A stretch of 35,107 bases of DNA from Shewanella surugensis. Lineage in GTDB: Bacteria; Pseudomonadota; Gammaproteobacteria; Enterobacterales; Shewanellaceae. The stretch covers positions 1-35,107 of the forward strand of contig NZ_JAKIKS010000056.1 of assembly GCF_023284005.1 (NCBI RefSeq), in the 5' to 3' direction. The notes under the pieces are model-generated. The model ran no database searches. It was not told the origin of the DNA and was given only the letters and a program-made list of their open reading frames with translations. Each line of letters opens with the position of its first letter. Within the stretch, counting starts at the first letter, position 1. A program made the position numbers and the translations under genes. Positions 1 to 9,113 of the stretch are shown piece after piece.

Positions 1-216
1 TTGCTTGTCCTGCTGGCTTTGTTGATCTTGCTTGTCCTGCTGGCTTTGTTGATCTTGCTTGTCCTGCTGGCTTTGTTGATCTTGCTTGTCCTGCTGGCTT
101 TGTTGATCTTGCTTGTCCTGCTGGCTTTGTTGATCTTGTTTGTCCTGCTGGCTTTGTTGATCTTGTTTGTCCTGCTGACTTTGTTGGTCTTGTTTGTCCT
201 GCTGGCTTTGCTGTTT
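1..216 (-). repeat. 27-bp in-frame tandem repeat in batB (DQQSQQDKQ units)
   Basis: Eight consecutive 27-bp units fill 1-216 and continue off the left edge. On the minus strand each unit reads as the nonapeptide DQQSQQDKQ. The five units nearest the edge (1-135) are identical at the base level. The next three (136-162, 163-189, 190-216) carry one or a few substitutions, nearly all synonymous except at the unit bordering unique sequence, which begins with Lys. This gradient suggests recent slippage-type expansion at the C-terminal side. The true copy number cannot be known from this window. Confidence 0.95.
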
Positions 217-1551
217 TTCAAGTTGTTCGGCCAAGGCTAAATTGATCTTGGTATTGTCACGATTAGGGGCTTTAGTCAGTGAGTCTTGATATTTTTGCTT
301 GGCTTCACCGTATTGGCTTAATTGCATCAGGGCGTTCCCTTGATTATAAAGCCCTGTTGCGGTGTTATCTTGCTTGAAAATCTCAAGCGCTTTATCAAAT
401 TGACCTTCTTTATAAAGTGCACTTGCTTGCCATTGACTGTGTTCAAAATCTTCAGCAGCAAGGCTGAAATTCTCGCTTTGATAAGCTTGCATGCCTTGTT
501 GATCAGGCGTTTTCCATAAATCATCCCAAGTACTGGCTTGGACGGGGTTTACGTGATAAAAGCCGGTTAAGAACAAGGCGCAGATTAACCCATATCGGAA
601 GCTCAATAGTGCAGGGATGAGTAGCAGTAATGCAATAAAAGGCCCTAAATCCTGCCACGTTTCACCACTAACTTGAGTGGCTTTTGCCGCTTGTGTATGA
701 GAAAGCCAGTTTTTGAGTTGCTCGATGTCTTTTCCGTCAGGTCGAGCGATAATCAGCGTGCCATCACTGGCATTAGCGAGTTTTCTCAGTAACGAATCAT
801 CGGTTTTGGCTATCACGACTTGATTGCTATTGTCTCGTAAAAGTTGGCCATCGGGCAATGAAATTGGTGCACCTTGTTTGGTACCAAACGCGATGATGGC
901 GAGGCGATACTGGGTGCCAGACAATTGCTCTTTGGCCTCATTAAGCGTGTTACGGGCAATGCCATCAGTGAATAAAATGATATCCCCTTTTACATGACCA
1001 GCTTGAGTCAGTAATGCTTTTGCTGACGCTAAGCCGGCTGATACATTCGAGCCTCTAACGGGCATGATGGCTGGTGACAGAGTCGGTAATAAATTCAATA
1101 GTGTGGCAGTATCTCGGGTGAGTGGACTAATAGTGAAAGCGTCACCAGAATAAGCCACTAATGCGGTTTCTCCCTCGGTTAAAGCATTGAGAAAATCGGT
1201 GGCTTTATATTTAGCTTGTGAGAGGCGATTAGGCTTTAAGTCTGTGGCATACATGGATAAAGACATATCCATGACGAGCACTCGTCCTTGATCGGTTTGG
1301 AAGACTGGCAGGATTTTTTTAGTGAATGCTGGACCCGATAAGGCCAATACGGCAATGAGCCAGGTTAAGGTTAATATTTTTAGCTGGTGCTTCTGGGTTG
1401 TTTCTGAAGAGCTGACAAGCACTTTTGCTAAATGGGGAGAAATATAACGTTCCCACGTGGTGCTCGCTCTGGTATTTTTCCAAAGCAATAAGAGAATGGC
1501 GATTAAAGGCAAGAGTGCAAAAAACCATTCTGGACGTAAAAAATGTAACAT
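1..1551 (-). CDS. BatB-like VWA/TPR membrane protein (partial, C-terminus off the window)
   Basis: The minus frame is open from ATG 1551 to the left edge (517 codons, no stop), so the C-terminus is missing. The start codon overlaps the TGA of the upstream batA gene by one base (TGATG), indicating translational coupling. Visible parts in order: two N-terminal membrane segments (about residues 5-22 and 55-72), a von Willebrand A domain with the MIDAS motif DMSLS near residue 92, a further hydrophobic pair around 300-330, a TPR-like helix pair near 390-435 (YNQGNALMQLSQYGEAKQ), and from about residue 445 a Gln-rich nonapeptide repeat running off the window. Family knowledge: Bat (Bacteroides aerotolerance) proteins pair VWA membrane proteins with a MoxR ATPase, but their molecular job is not settled. 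Context and domain order make the BatB/TPR assignment good; the function stays general (envelope or stress). Confidence 0.88.
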   Translation of the reverse strand, partial: MLHFLRPEWFFALLPLIAILLLLWKNTRASTTWERYISPHLAKVLVSSSETTQKHQLKILTLTWLIAVLALSGPAFTKKILPVFQTDQGRVLVMDMSLSMYATDLKPNRLSQAKYKATDFLNALTEGETALVAYSGDAFTISPLTRDTATLLNLLPTLSPAIMPVRGSNVSAGLASAKALLTQAGHVKGDIILFTDGIARNTLNEAKEQLSGTQYRLAIIAFGTKQGAPISLPDGQLLRDNSNQVVIAKTDDSLLRKLANASDGTLIIARPDGKDIEQLKNWLSHTQAAKATQVSGETWQDLGPFIALLLLIPALLSFRYGLICALFLTGFYHVNPVQASTWDDLWKTPDQQGMQAYQSENFSLAAEDFEHSQWQASALYKEGQFDKALEIFKQDNTATGLYNQGNALMQLSQYGEAKQKYQDSLTKAPNRDNTKINLALAEQLEKQQSQQDKQDQQSQQDKQDQQSQQDKQDQQSQQDKQDQQSQQDKQDQQSQQDKQDQQSQQDKQDQQSQQDKQ

Positions 1552-2573
1552 CACAGCTTTCCTTCTGGAGCGGTATGTTTGTTGGAGTCTTTTTGGAATG
1601 TCAATCGGTTAAACCAAGGTAAATAACCCAGCGCTAACACGATACTCATCAGTAAGGCGAAACCTAATGGCCAATAAAACAATTCTAATTGAGGACGATA
1701 GGTGAGTTGATCTCGGCTGATCGGTTCAAGCTTATCGATTTCTTGATAAATTTGTTCCAATTCTTCAGGACTTCTCGCTCTAAAATAGCGGCCATGGGTG
1801 GTACTTGCAATAGACTTGAGTTGAACTTCGTCAAGATCCATTGATGGATTGATCCGCTCTTTACCAAAAATGGTGCGTCTTTCCATGACATCGGCGCCAA
1901 CACCGATAGTGTAAATAGTTATGCCTCTTTTGGCGGCAATGGCGGCGGCTTTATCGGGACTAATGGTGCCAGCATTGTTTGAACCATCGGTCAATAAAAT
2001 GAGTACTCGGTTACTTTTATCGACTTTATCAAAACGTTTGACGGCCAAAGCGATGGCTTCACCTATGGCGGTTTGTTTGCCGACAAGACCAATTTGGGCC
2101 TCGATTAAAAATTGTGTCACACTGCGTCTATCTAGCGTGAGTGGTGATTGTAAATAGGCATGATCAGCAAATAAAATTAGCCCAATACGATCGCCTTTGC
2201 GCCTTTCTATAAAGTGACTGAGCACGTGCTGCACTAAGGTAAAGCGATCCACATTTTGACCATTCACTTTCATGTCTTCAATTTGCATGCTGCCAGAGAG
2301 ATCGACAGAGAGCATTAAATCTCGTCCTTTGGTGGGTAAATCAATGGGATCGCCCAGCCATAAAGGGCGAGATATGCTCAAGATCAATAAAGCCCACATG
2401 AGCCAGTAACGTTTACGAGTCAAGTTCTGTTTTAGGGGAGATGCTTGAACGGATAGCGGTTCAATACCGGTTAAATGAAGATGCCCACCACTTTCCGTTG
2501 AGCGAGATTTTTTTCGAATAATAAAAGGTAGTGGCAGTAAAATGAGTAACCATGGCCAAGCTAAGGTTAACAT
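1551..2573 (-). CDS. BatA-like VWA domain membrane protein
   Basis: 340-residue protein with an N-terminal membrane segment (WPWLLILLPLPFII), a second around residues 55-70, a VWA domain with the MIDAS motif DLSGS near residue 90 and a following TDGSNNAG element, and a C-terminal membrane segment (about 300-322). This is the usual BatA arrangement: a membrane-anchored VWA domain facing the periplasm. The start overlaps the end of the DUF4381 gene by 7 bases, and its stop overlaps the start of batB, so the genes are one coupled operon. It probably works with the neighbouring MoxR ATPase and DUF58 protein in an envelope-associated complex; this is inferred from the family context, and the substrate is unknown. 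Confidence 0.9.
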   Translation of the reverse strand: MLTLAWPWLLILLPLPFIIRKKSRSTESGGHLHLTGIEPLSVQASPLKQNLTRKRYWLMWALLILSISRPLWLGDPIDLPTKGRDLMLSVDLSGSMQIEDMKVNGQNVDRFTLVQHVLSHFIERRKGDRIGLILFADHAYLQSPLTLDRRSVTQFLIEAQIGLVGKQTAIGEAIALAVKRFDKVDKSNRVLILLTDGSNNAGTISPDKAAAIAAKRGITIYTIGVGADVMERRTIFGKERINPSMDLDEVQLKSIASTTHGRYFRARSPEELEQIYQEIDKLEPISRDQLTYRPQLELFYWPLGFALLMSIVLALGYLPWFNRLTFQKDSNKHTAPEGKL

Positions 2574-3082
2574 AAGGACTCCCCTGAGGTTGATTCGGTT
2601 GGTGGGTTATTTTTTGCAGTTTGAGTTAATGGCAATGCACTTGATAACCATTTTTTAGTCAATTTCTTGAGGATTAGCCGTTCAGAAGGGGATAATGCCT
2701 CTTGTTGGTAACGGGTATCGAGTAGTTGACTGAGTTGAGGGATATTGTCTTGTGCATTTAACCAGTTATACCAAGCTTGTCCTTCAAGCCCTGCGACGTG
2801 GGCACGCGGTAAATAACTCATTGCCGCTCTTTTTAAAATACCATTTATTTCAATGGCATAATAAACATCCTCAGGATCTAATTGTGCGAGCTGTTGCAAT
2901 GCTGCACGTTTTGCGGCTGTGCATTGGTAATGTTTTTGGGTGTAAAAGGCGATCATCAACAGCAGAGTTAAGGCGATAGCGATGATTATCCAATAGCCAT
3001 AAGCAAATGGCCAATCACCAATGGCGCTGGGTAGATGAATATCCTTAAGATTGGCAAGAGCCGGATTAGGGGTTACAGACAT
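2567..3082 (-). CDS. DUF4381-type membrane protein of the Bat operon
   Basis: 171 residues with one clear membrane helix near residues 30-47 (GYWIIIAIALTLLLMIAF) and a soluble, mostly helical C-terminal part. The start ATG shares one base with the TAA stop of the DUF58 gene (TAATG). Short single-pass proteins at this position of Shewanella and Pseudomonas Bat operons belong to the DUF4381 family. The assignment is by position, size and topology rather than a diagnostic motif. Its role is presumably as a membrane partner of the VWA proteins; no catalytic residues are visible. Confidence 0.78.
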   Translation of the reverse strand: MSVTPNPALANLKDIHLPSAIGDWPFAYGYWIIIAIALTLLLMIAFYTQKHYQCTAAKRAALQQLAQLDPEDVYYAIEINGILKRAAMSYLPRAHVAGLEGQAWYNWLNAQDNIPQLSQLLDTRYQQEALSPSERLILKKLTKKWLSSALPLTQTAKNNPPTESTSGESLC

Positions 3083-4062
3083 TATCTTAATGCTCCTAGC
3101 TGCTCATTGAGACGCAGGCCCGCATCGATTGAACGGGTATTAACGTTAAGTTGTTCCATCATATTGGTAAAATCGGCCTGTGCACTTAATTGTGATGAGA
3201 GCCATTGATCGTAACCGTTCCTATCGAGCAATATTTTTTTATTGCCTTCAATCACCGGCAGTTGAAACTGTTTCGGTAACGTCAATTTACCTTGCCTGAG
3301 GGGATCGGTAATTAAGAACGCTCCCATATCACAGTGACGTTTGAGATCGGATAAAGGCGCGAGGCATGACGGAGTAAAATGACTGCCATCGCTGATAATC
3401 CAAATCAATGAACCGGGTTTAGCCAATCGACGTAATCGTTGGCAAGCATGAAACATATGTTCAGGATCAATTTTTTGTGTTGATAATTGAGATAGTTGAT
3501 CATGATGGATTTGTTTTACACTGGCGATTAGTTGCAAAATGCCTTGTTGGCGACTGCGAGGTTTAAGCTCTACATGGACTTGCTCTGTCGCGATTAAAGC
3601 CCCAATTTTATCGCCATGTTGTATTGCACTCCAAGCTAATGTTGTGGCTAAATGTGCCGCTTGCACAGATTGGAGCAACAAGCTGGAACCAAAGTAAAGG
3701 CTATGGCTCAAATCAAGTAAGATTAAAATAGGACGCTCACGCTCTTCGACAAATAATTTAGTGTGTGTTTTACCTGTGCGCGCAGTGACGCGCCAGTCAA
3801 TGGTGCGCACATCATCGCCATTCTGGTATTGTCTGACTTCGGCAAATTCCATGCCTCGGCCTTTAATGGCACTGGCACGATGGCCGGCTAAATTGGCTTT
3901 AGCACGGTCACGTTTTTCAGGCAGGGCGTAAGCTAAGGTTTGACAGGCTAATAACTCTTTTTCTGTCAAATGTACCCCATCTGAAAATAGAGGCAGTTTG
4001 TCCTTCAATGTGTTTGCCGTGTTGGTTCGGCTCCTCTGAGGCATTCCCATACTCAATCCCAT
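3082..4062 (-). CDS. DUF58 domain protein (VWA-like, MoxR partner)
   Basis: 326 residues, soluble. It shows the DUF58 signature segment around residues 75-95, with GRGMEFAEVRQYQNGDDVRTI followed by DWRVTAR, and then a VWA-like fold beginning PILILLDLSHSL. DUF58 proteins are encoded next to MoxR AAA+ ATPases and are thought to act as their adaptor or substrate. The start is ambiguous: ATG 4062 lies 2 bases after the moxR stop, with in-frame ATGs at 4050 and 4044 and no strong ribosome binding site for any. The stop overlaps the DUF4381 start. Confidence 0.88.
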   Translation of the reverse strand: MGLSMGMPQRSRTNTANTLKDKLPLFSDGVHLTEKELLACQTLAYALPEKRDRAKANLAGHRASAIKGRGMEFAEVRQYQNGDDVRTIDWRVTARTGKTHTKLFVEERERPILILLDLSHSLYFGSSLLLQSVQAAHLATTLAWSAIQHGDKIGALIATEQVHVELKPRSRQQGILQLIASVKQIHHDQLSQLSTQKIDPEHMFHACQRLRRLAKPGSLIWIISDGSHFTPSCLAPLSDLKRHCDMGAFLITDPLRQGKLTLPKQFQLPVIEGNKKILLDRNGYDQWLSSQLSAQADFTNMMEQLNVNTRSIDAGLRLNEQLGALR

Positions 4063-4064
4063 CT

Positions 4065-5033
4065 TTAAGGTACCGCGACCTGAGACAGAATATGCTCGAT
4101 GACGCTATCAGGGGTGACACCTTCAGCTTGGGCTTGGTAACTGAGTAACAGTCGGTGTCTTAAGACATTGGGCGCTACGGCTTGAATATCTTCAGGAGAA
4201 ACAAAATCTCTTTCATAAAGGTAGGCACGGGCACGGGCACAGCGTTCTAACGACAGGCTGGCTCTTGGACTCACCCCGTATTCTAGCCAACTACTCAGTT
4301 GACTACTGTAAGCCTCGGGTTGCCTTGTCGCCATAATGATATTGACGATGTATTGCTCTAATGGCTCTGCAAGATAAATCTCTAAGGCGAGATCGCGTGC
4401 GGCAAAAATATCGCTCTGGCTAATGGGAGATACGCTAGGCGTTTCATGCTTGAGCGCTTCTTTACGTGACATACGCATGATTTTTAATTCAGTTTCAGCG
4501 TCGGGATAGTCAAGATTTAAATGCATTAAAAAACGATCTAATTGTGCCTCAGGTAGCGGATAAGTGCCTTCATTTTCAAGCGGGTTTTGGGTTGCCATGA
4601 CCAGAAATAAATCCGGCAACTGATAACTGTGCTTCCCGACTGTGACTTGTCCTTCACCCATGGCCTCCAATAATGCAGATTGGACTTTTGCCGGTGCGCG
4701 GTTAATTTCATCGGCTAAGATCAAATTATGAAAAATAGGCCCTGACTCAAATTCAAAAGTCCCTGTTTGGGCACGATAAATATCGGTTCCGGTGAGATCG
4801 GCAGGCAAAAGATCGGGGGTGAATTGGACGCGATGAAAATCCCCTTCAACGCCCTCACATAATGCTTTAACGGCGCGGGTTTTTGCTAACCCTGGCGGGC
4901 CCTCAACTAATAAATGTCCGTCGGCAATTAAGGCGATGAGTAAATTTTCAGTTAGAGCGGGCTGTCCAAGAATGACGCTATCTAAGTAATCGCGTAGTGC
5001 ATGAAATCGACTTAAAGGCATGATGATACTCAT
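4065..5033 (-). CDS. MoxR-family AAA+ ATPase
   Basis: 322 residues. Walker A is GPPGLAKT (about residues 44-51) and Walker B is LILADEINRAP (about 105-115). Sensor 1 is ATQNP, and the arginine-finger region is EAQLDRF. These are the MoxR-type AAA+ hallmarks. MoxR ATPases act as chaperones for VWA-domain proteins; here four VWA/DUF partners follow directly in the same operon. It is the first gene of the unit, read divergently from fadI across 219 bases (start to start), so both promoters lie in that gap. ATG 5033 is followed by another in-frame ATG 4 codons later (MPLSRF), and either could be used. Confidence 0.92.
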   Translation of the reverse strand: MSIIMPLSRFHALRDYLDSVILGQPALTENLLIALIADGHLLVEGPPGLAKTRAVKALCEGVEGDFHRVQFTPDLLPADLTGTDIYRAQTGTFEFESGPIFHNLILADEINRAPAKVQSALLEAMGEGQVTVGKHSYQLPDLFLVMATQNPLENEGTYPLPEAQLDRFLMHLNLDYPDAETELKIMRMSRKEALKHETPSVSPISQSDIFAARDLALEIYLAEPLEQYIVNIIMATRQPEAYSSQLSSWLEYGVSPRASLSLERCARARAYLYERDFVSPEDIQAVAPNVLRHRLLLSYQAQAEGVTPDSVIEHILSQVAVP

Positions 5034-5155
5034 TTATTTGTTATTAAAATCCCTAGTGGCCCCTATGATAAATAATTTTTCTAGTCTTTGGCTAGTGTTA
5101 AAAGATGAACAAGTGTTTAAAACTTATGGTTTAGGGGGTAGAATCAGAGTCCACT

Positions 5156-5184
5156 TTGATGGTCTGACCTGTTTAGAGTATGAA
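5156..5184 (+). promoter_or_regulatory. candidate fadIJ promoter overlapped by a FadR-like operator
   Basis: The 17-mer TGATGGTCTGACCTGTT at 5157-5173 contains the full palindromic core TGGTCTGACC of the E. coli FadR consensus (AACTGGTCNGACCAGTT) plus a matching GTT end. It overlaps a plausible sigma-70 promoter: TTGATG at 5156-5161, a 17-bp spacer, then TATGAA at 5179-5184. The fadI start is about 70 bases downstream. FadR represses beta-oxidation genes when long-chain acyl-CoA is absent, so overlap with the -35 region would give repression. The promoter boxes are weak matches (4/6 each); the operator match is stronger. Confidence 0.6.
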
Positions 5185-5252
5185 AATAGTTTGAGCAAGG
5201 ATATAGAAGATTTAGGTTTTTTTTAGATAAGATGAATGAGAGAGGGCGACAA

Positions 5253-6563
5253 ATGAGTGATAGACAACAGGTAACAAACGCCAGAGGCGAGCGGATTGCA
5301 ATTGTATCAGGCCTGCGTACGCCTTTTGCAAAACAGGCGACAGCTTTCCATGGTGTCTCTGCACTGGATATGGGGAAGATGGTTGTAAATGAATTAATCA
5401 CTCGCTCTGATCTGGACCCTAAATTAATTGAGCAACTTGTTTTTGGGCAAGTGGTGCAGATGCCAGCAGCGCCTAACATTGCTAGAGAAATTGTTCTGGG
5501 CACGGGAATGAATGTGCACACCGATGCTTATAGTGTGAGCCGTGCTTGTGCAACCAGTTTTCAGTCAACGATTAGTGTGGCTGAGTCTATTATGACCGGC
5601 AATATGGATATTGGTGTCGCAGGCGGCTCTGATTCTTCCTCTGTTTTGCCCATTGGTGTGTCTAAAAAACTGGCCCATGCGCTAGTTGATTTAAATAAAG
5701 CCCGTACTTTTTCACAGAAATTGGCTATTTTTCGTCGTCTTGGCATCAAAGATTTATTGCCTGTGCCGCCCGCGGTTACGGAATATTCTACCGGGATCTC
5801 CATGGGGCAAACGGCTGAACAAATGGCAAAAACGTATAATATTAGCCGCAGCGATCAAGATGCATTGGCGCATCGATCGCATACGTTAGCGACTGAAACG
5901 TGGGATGCGGGCAAGCTTAATGACGAAGTCATGACGGCTCATGTTGCCCCTTATAAACATTTCATTGACCGAGATAATAATATTCGCACGGATTCTAAAC
6001 TTGAATCTTATGTCAAGTTACGTCCTGCTTTTGATCGTAAGCATGGCACCGTGACAGCAGCGAATAGTACGCCACTCACCGATGGTGCATCGGCGATACT
6101 GTTGATGAGTGAAGGCCATGCAAAAGCGTTAGGCTATGAGCCCTTAGGCTACATCAAAAGTTATGCGCATTGTGCCATTGATGTGTGGCAAGACATGTTA
6201 ATGGGTCCCTCTTATGCCACTCCATTGGCATTAAAAAGAGCCGGAATGGAGCTTGAGGATTTAACCTTGATTGAAATGCATGAAGCATTCGCCGCTCAAT
6301 CGCTTGCGAATATGCAGATGTTCGAATCTAAGAAGTTTGCCGAAGAAAAGTTGGGCCGTAACCGCGCCATTGGTCAGATTGACATGAGTAAATTTAATGT
6401 TCTGGGCGGTTCTTTGGCTTATGGACATCCTTTTGCCGCGACAGGCACACGTCTGGTGACGCAAGTTTGTCGAGAGTTGAAAAGACGAGGTGGCGGTACT
6501 GGATTAGCAACAGCATGTGCGGCAGGGGGTTTAGGGACTGCCATGATAGTGGAAGTGGAGTAA
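5253..6563 (+). CDS. fadI: 3-ketoacyl-CoA thiolase FadI
   Basis: 436 residues, the normal FadI length. It catalyses thiolytic cleavage of 3-ketoacyl-CoA, as the beta subunit of the FadIJ complex. Catalytic residues are all present: Cys99 in SVSRACATS, His343 in EMHEAFAAQ, His392 in [10 protein letters not shown] and Cys422 in [13 protein letters not shown] 5253 is chosen over the in-frame ATG at 5232 because it has a purine-rich ribosome site (GAGAGAGGG, about 5237-5245) at good spacing and gives the family N-terminus MSDRQQ. fadJ starts 5 bases after the stop, so they are co-transcribed. The upstream region carries a FadR-like operator. A paralogue sits at 9114-10424. Confidence 0.96.
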   Translation: MSDRQQVTNARGERIAIVSGLRTPFAKQATAFHGVSALDMGKMVVNELITRSDLDPKLIEQLVFGQVVQMPAAPNIAREIVLGTGMNVHTDAYSVSRACATSFQSTISVAESIMTGNMDIGVAGGSDSSSVLPIGVSKKLAHALVDLNKARTFSQKLAIFRRLGIKDLLPVPPAVTEYSTGISMGQTAEQMAKTYNISRSDQDALAHRSHTLATETWDAGKLNDEVMTAHVAPYKHFIDRDNNIRTDSKLESYVKLRPAFDRKHGTVTAANSTPLTDGASAILLMSEGHAKALGYEPLGYIKSYAHCAIDVWQDMLMGPSYATPLALKRAGMELEDLTLIEMHEAFAAQSLANMQMFESKKFAEEKLGRNRAIGQIDMSKFNVLGGSLAYGHPFAATGTRLVTQVCRELKRRGGGTGLATACAAGGLGTAMIVEVE

Positions 6564-6568
6564 TACTG

Positions 6569-8698
6569 ATGACAAAAACATTTAATTTAACGCGCCGCGA
6601 AGATGGTATTGCCATATTAACCATGGATGTGCCGGGTGAGACGATGAACACTTTGAGAGCCGAATTTGCTCCTGAAATTAATGATGTGCTTACTGAGATA
6701 AAAAGCGATAGTCAAATAAAAGGCTTAGTGCTGGTTTCAGGAAAGAAAGATTCATTTGTTGCGGGCGCCGATATTAGCATGCTAGATGCTTGTCGCACGG
6801 CGAAAGATGCAAAAATACTATCTTCAGATGGGCATGTGGTTTTCAATGAACTTGAAGGGCTTAACATCCCCGTTGTGGCAGCGATACACGGTGTGTGTTT
6901 AGGCGGCGGTTTAGAGTTAGCGTTGGCTTGCCACCAAAGAGTCTGCAGTGACAATAAAAAAACCGTAATGGGATTACCCGAAGTTCAGCTGGGTTTACTG
7001 CCGGGTGGCGGCGGGACGCAACGATTACCGAGATTGGTCGGCATTGCAAAATCTCTTGATTTGATGCTAACAGGTAAGCAAGTCAGGCCGAAACAAGCTC
7101 TTAAAATGGGGTTAGTGGATGATGTTGTCCCTGAGTCTATTTTACTTGAAACCGCAGTAAAAATGGCCCTTAAGGGCAAAAAAAGGGTCAAAAAGCAAAA
7201 GACGATGATGGAACGGGTGTTAGAAGGCACGAGTATTGGCCGTAACATTATTTTCGATCAAGCTGGCAAGCAAGTGGCTAAAAAAACACAAGGTAATTAT
7301 CCTGCACCCGCGAAAATTATCCATTGTGTGCGTCAAGGAATGGCGAAAGGATTAACCAAAGGCTTAGTCGTTGAAGCGCAGTCATTTTCAGAACTGGTGG
7401 TATCTGAAGAGTCGAAAGCATTACGCAGCCTTTTTTTTGCGACCACTGAAATGAAGAAAGAAACTGGCGCGGGTGATGTTCAGCCCAGAGAGATTAAAAA
7501 AGCCATGGTGCTGGGCGGTGGGTTAATGGGAGGCGGTATCGCTTCTGTGACCACGAGCAAAGCTAAAATTCCTGTTCGTGTTAAAGATATCAACGAAAAA
7601 GGCCTCAGTAATGCCTTATCTTATGCCTATAACTTACTGGATAAAGGGGTGAAGCGGCGACATATGACGCCTGCAGCGCGTGATAATATCATGTCACTAA
7701 TGACTACCAGTACGGATTTTACTGGGGTTAAAAATATTGATATTGTGGTTGAGGCGGTGTTTGAAGACTTGGCGCTTAAACACCAAATGGTGCAAGATAT
7801 TGAGCGTGAGTGTTCAGAGTCGACGATTTTTGCATCGAACACGTCTTCTTTACCGATCAGCCAAATTGCTGAGGCAGCCAGTCGTCCAGAAAATGTGATT
7901 GGCTTACATTATTTTTCTCCTGTTGAAAAAATGCCATTAGTAGAGGTCATTGCTCATGCTAAAACCTCTCCAGAAACCATAGCGACCACGGTGGCTTTCG
8001 CCCGTAAGCAAGGTAAGACACCGATTGTGGTACAAGACGGAGCGGGTTTTTATGTGAACCGTATTTTAGCCTTATACATGAATGAAGCGGCGGCTTTACT
8101 GTTAGAAGGGCAAAGTATTGAACATTTAGACAAGGCGTTGGTTAAATTTGGTTTTCCTGTGGGTCCTATGACCTTACTTGATGAAGTCGGTATTGATGTA
8201 GGGGCTAAAATATCGCCTATTTTAGAGGCAGAATTGGGATCGCGTTTTAAAGCGCCAGCGGCCTTTGATGCATTGATGGCTGATGATCGAAAAGGTCGTA
8301 AAAACCAAAAAGGCTTTTATGTTTACAGTAAAGGCAAAGCCAAAAAGAAGAAAAAAGAAGTTGATGAGAGTGTTTATCAAGTCTTGGGACTGGTGCCGGG
8401 TACCAATGCCAGTATCGATGAGGTTTCTCAGCGTTGTGTGGTTCAAATGCTCAATGAAGCGGTGCGTTGTTTAGAAGAGAACATTATTGCCAGTCCTAGA
8501 GATGGGGATATCGGCGCTATTTTTGGTATTGGCTTTCCTCCATTCTTAGGTGGACCTTTCCGCTATATTGATACACTAGGTGCAGGTAAGTTGGTGTCTA
8601 TTCTTAACGATTATAGAACGCAATTTGGCGATCGCTTTGAACCTTGTCAAATGTTGGTTGACATGGCAGAGAATAAAAGCCGATTTTTTGAACTGTAA
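6569..8698 (+). CDS. fadJ: fatty acid oxidation complex alpha subunit FadJ
   Basis: 709 residues, matching FadJ. The N-terminal half is an enoyl-CoA hydratase/isomerase domain with the oxyanion-hole segments [11 protein letters not shown] and [17 protein letters not shown], and catalytic Glu residues in this region ([15 protein letters not shown]). The second half is 3-hydroxyacyl-CoA dehydrogenase: a Rossmann motif [12 protein letters not shown] near residue 310, SNTSSLPI, then [17 protein letters not shown], and the C-terminal helical domain. It performs hydration and NAD-dependent oxidation before FadI thiolysis. ATG 6569 follows the fadI stop by 5 bases; upstream in-frame starts lie inside fadI and would not fit the family N-terminus MTKTFNL. 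A Lys-rich stretch (KAKKKKKEV) is present near residue 592. Confidence 0.96.
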   Translation: MTKTFNLTRREDGIAILTMDVPGETMNTLRAEFAPEINDVLTEIKSDSQIKGLVLVSGKKDSFVAGADISMLDACRTAKDAKILSSDGHVVFNELEGLNIPVVAAIHGVCLGGGLELALACHQRVCSDNKKTVMGLPEVQLGLLPGGGGTQRLPRLVGIAKSLDLMLTGKQVRPKQALKMGLVDDVVPESILLETAVKMALKGKKRVKKQKTMMERVLEGTSIGRNIIFDQAGKQVAKKTQGNYPAPAKIIHCVRQGMAKGLTKGLVVEAQSFSELVVSEESKALRSLFFATTEMKKETGAGDVQPREIKKAMVLGGGLMGGGIASVTTSKAKIPVRVKDINEKGLSNALSYAYNLLDKGVKRRHMTPAARDNIMSLMTTSTDFTGVKNIDIVVEAVFEDLALKHQMVQDIERECSESTIFASNTSSLPISQIAEAASRPENVIGLHYFSPVEKMPLVEVIAHAKTSPETIATTVAFARKQGKTPIVVQDGAGFYVNRILALYMNEAAALLLEGQSIEHLDKALVKFGFPVGPMTLLDEVGIDVGAKISPILEAELGSRFKAPAAFDALMADDRKGRKNQKGFYVYSKGKAKKKKKEVDESVYQVLGLVPGTNASIDEVSQRCVVQMLNEAVRCLEENIIASPRDGDIGAIFGIGFPPFLGGPFRYIDTLGAGKLVSILNDYRTQFGDRFEPCQMLVDMAENKSRFFEL

Positions 8699-9113
8699 CG
8701 TGTAGGTGATGGTGTAAAGTGATCATGGTGAGAATGCGTTAGGGGAAATAATTTGACGCTATCATTTGGATGCTCAATAGTCCCAAGTTAGAGTGCTAAG
8801 TATTAGCCCTAAGTTAGAGTATTGGGCATTTGATCTCAATAATCATTAAGCGCTATCAATTTAAAAAAACGACGCATTTGCGTCGCTTTTTTATTATGTG
8901 TCCGTTTGAGTTGTAGCATGAGTAAAGGTGGTATGGATCATCTTAATGTCAGTTGTTTTTCTTTTTTCGCATACTTTCATCATCAATACAGCCTAAAGTA
9001 GTACGTCTTTTGAGATTTATAGCGATCTGTCTAGGTCACTTTTCATACTTGAGATGTAGGTTTGAATGAGGTTAAAGCTTTAAAGTGTATTGACATGCTT
9101 TAGAGGAATAACG
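8699..9113. other. intergenic region between fadJ and the second thiolase gene
   Basis: 415 bases without a convincing gene. It contains a 10-bp direct repeat (aagttagagt at 8785-8794 and 8811-8820, 26-bp period) inside an outer cccaa/ttggg inverted pair, and the fadJ terminator at 8870-8893. About 220 bases then precede the paralogous thiolase, which must hold its promoter. I see no FadR-like site there comparable to the one before fadI. Confidence 0.6.
8870..8893 (+). terminator. rho-independent terminator after fadJ
   Basis: A perfect 6-bp GC-rich stem (cgacgc / gcgtcg, 8870-8875 and 8880-8885) with loop attt is followed by cttttttatt. An A-run precedes the stem, so it may also work weakly in reverse. 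It separates fadIJ from the second thiolase gene. Confidence 0.85.

Noticed and set aside
1..240. Leu-rich plus-strand ORF of 79 codons and a CRISPR-like look of the repeats
   Set aside because: It is the antisense of the batB nonapeptide repeat. The units are head-to-tail with no spacers, so it is not a CRISPR array.
5144..5521. Minus ORF of 125 codons across the fadI start
   Set aside because: It is antisense to the conserved N-terminus of fadI, with no recognisable motif or ribosome site.
6467..6568. Upstream extension of fadJ into fadI
   Set aside because: The added residues are an out-of-frame reading of conserved fadI; ATG 6569 gives the family N-terminus.
9001..9113. A FadR site upstream of the second thiolase
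   Set aside because: Only a partial half-site (aggtca) is present; it lacks the palindromic core seen before fadI.
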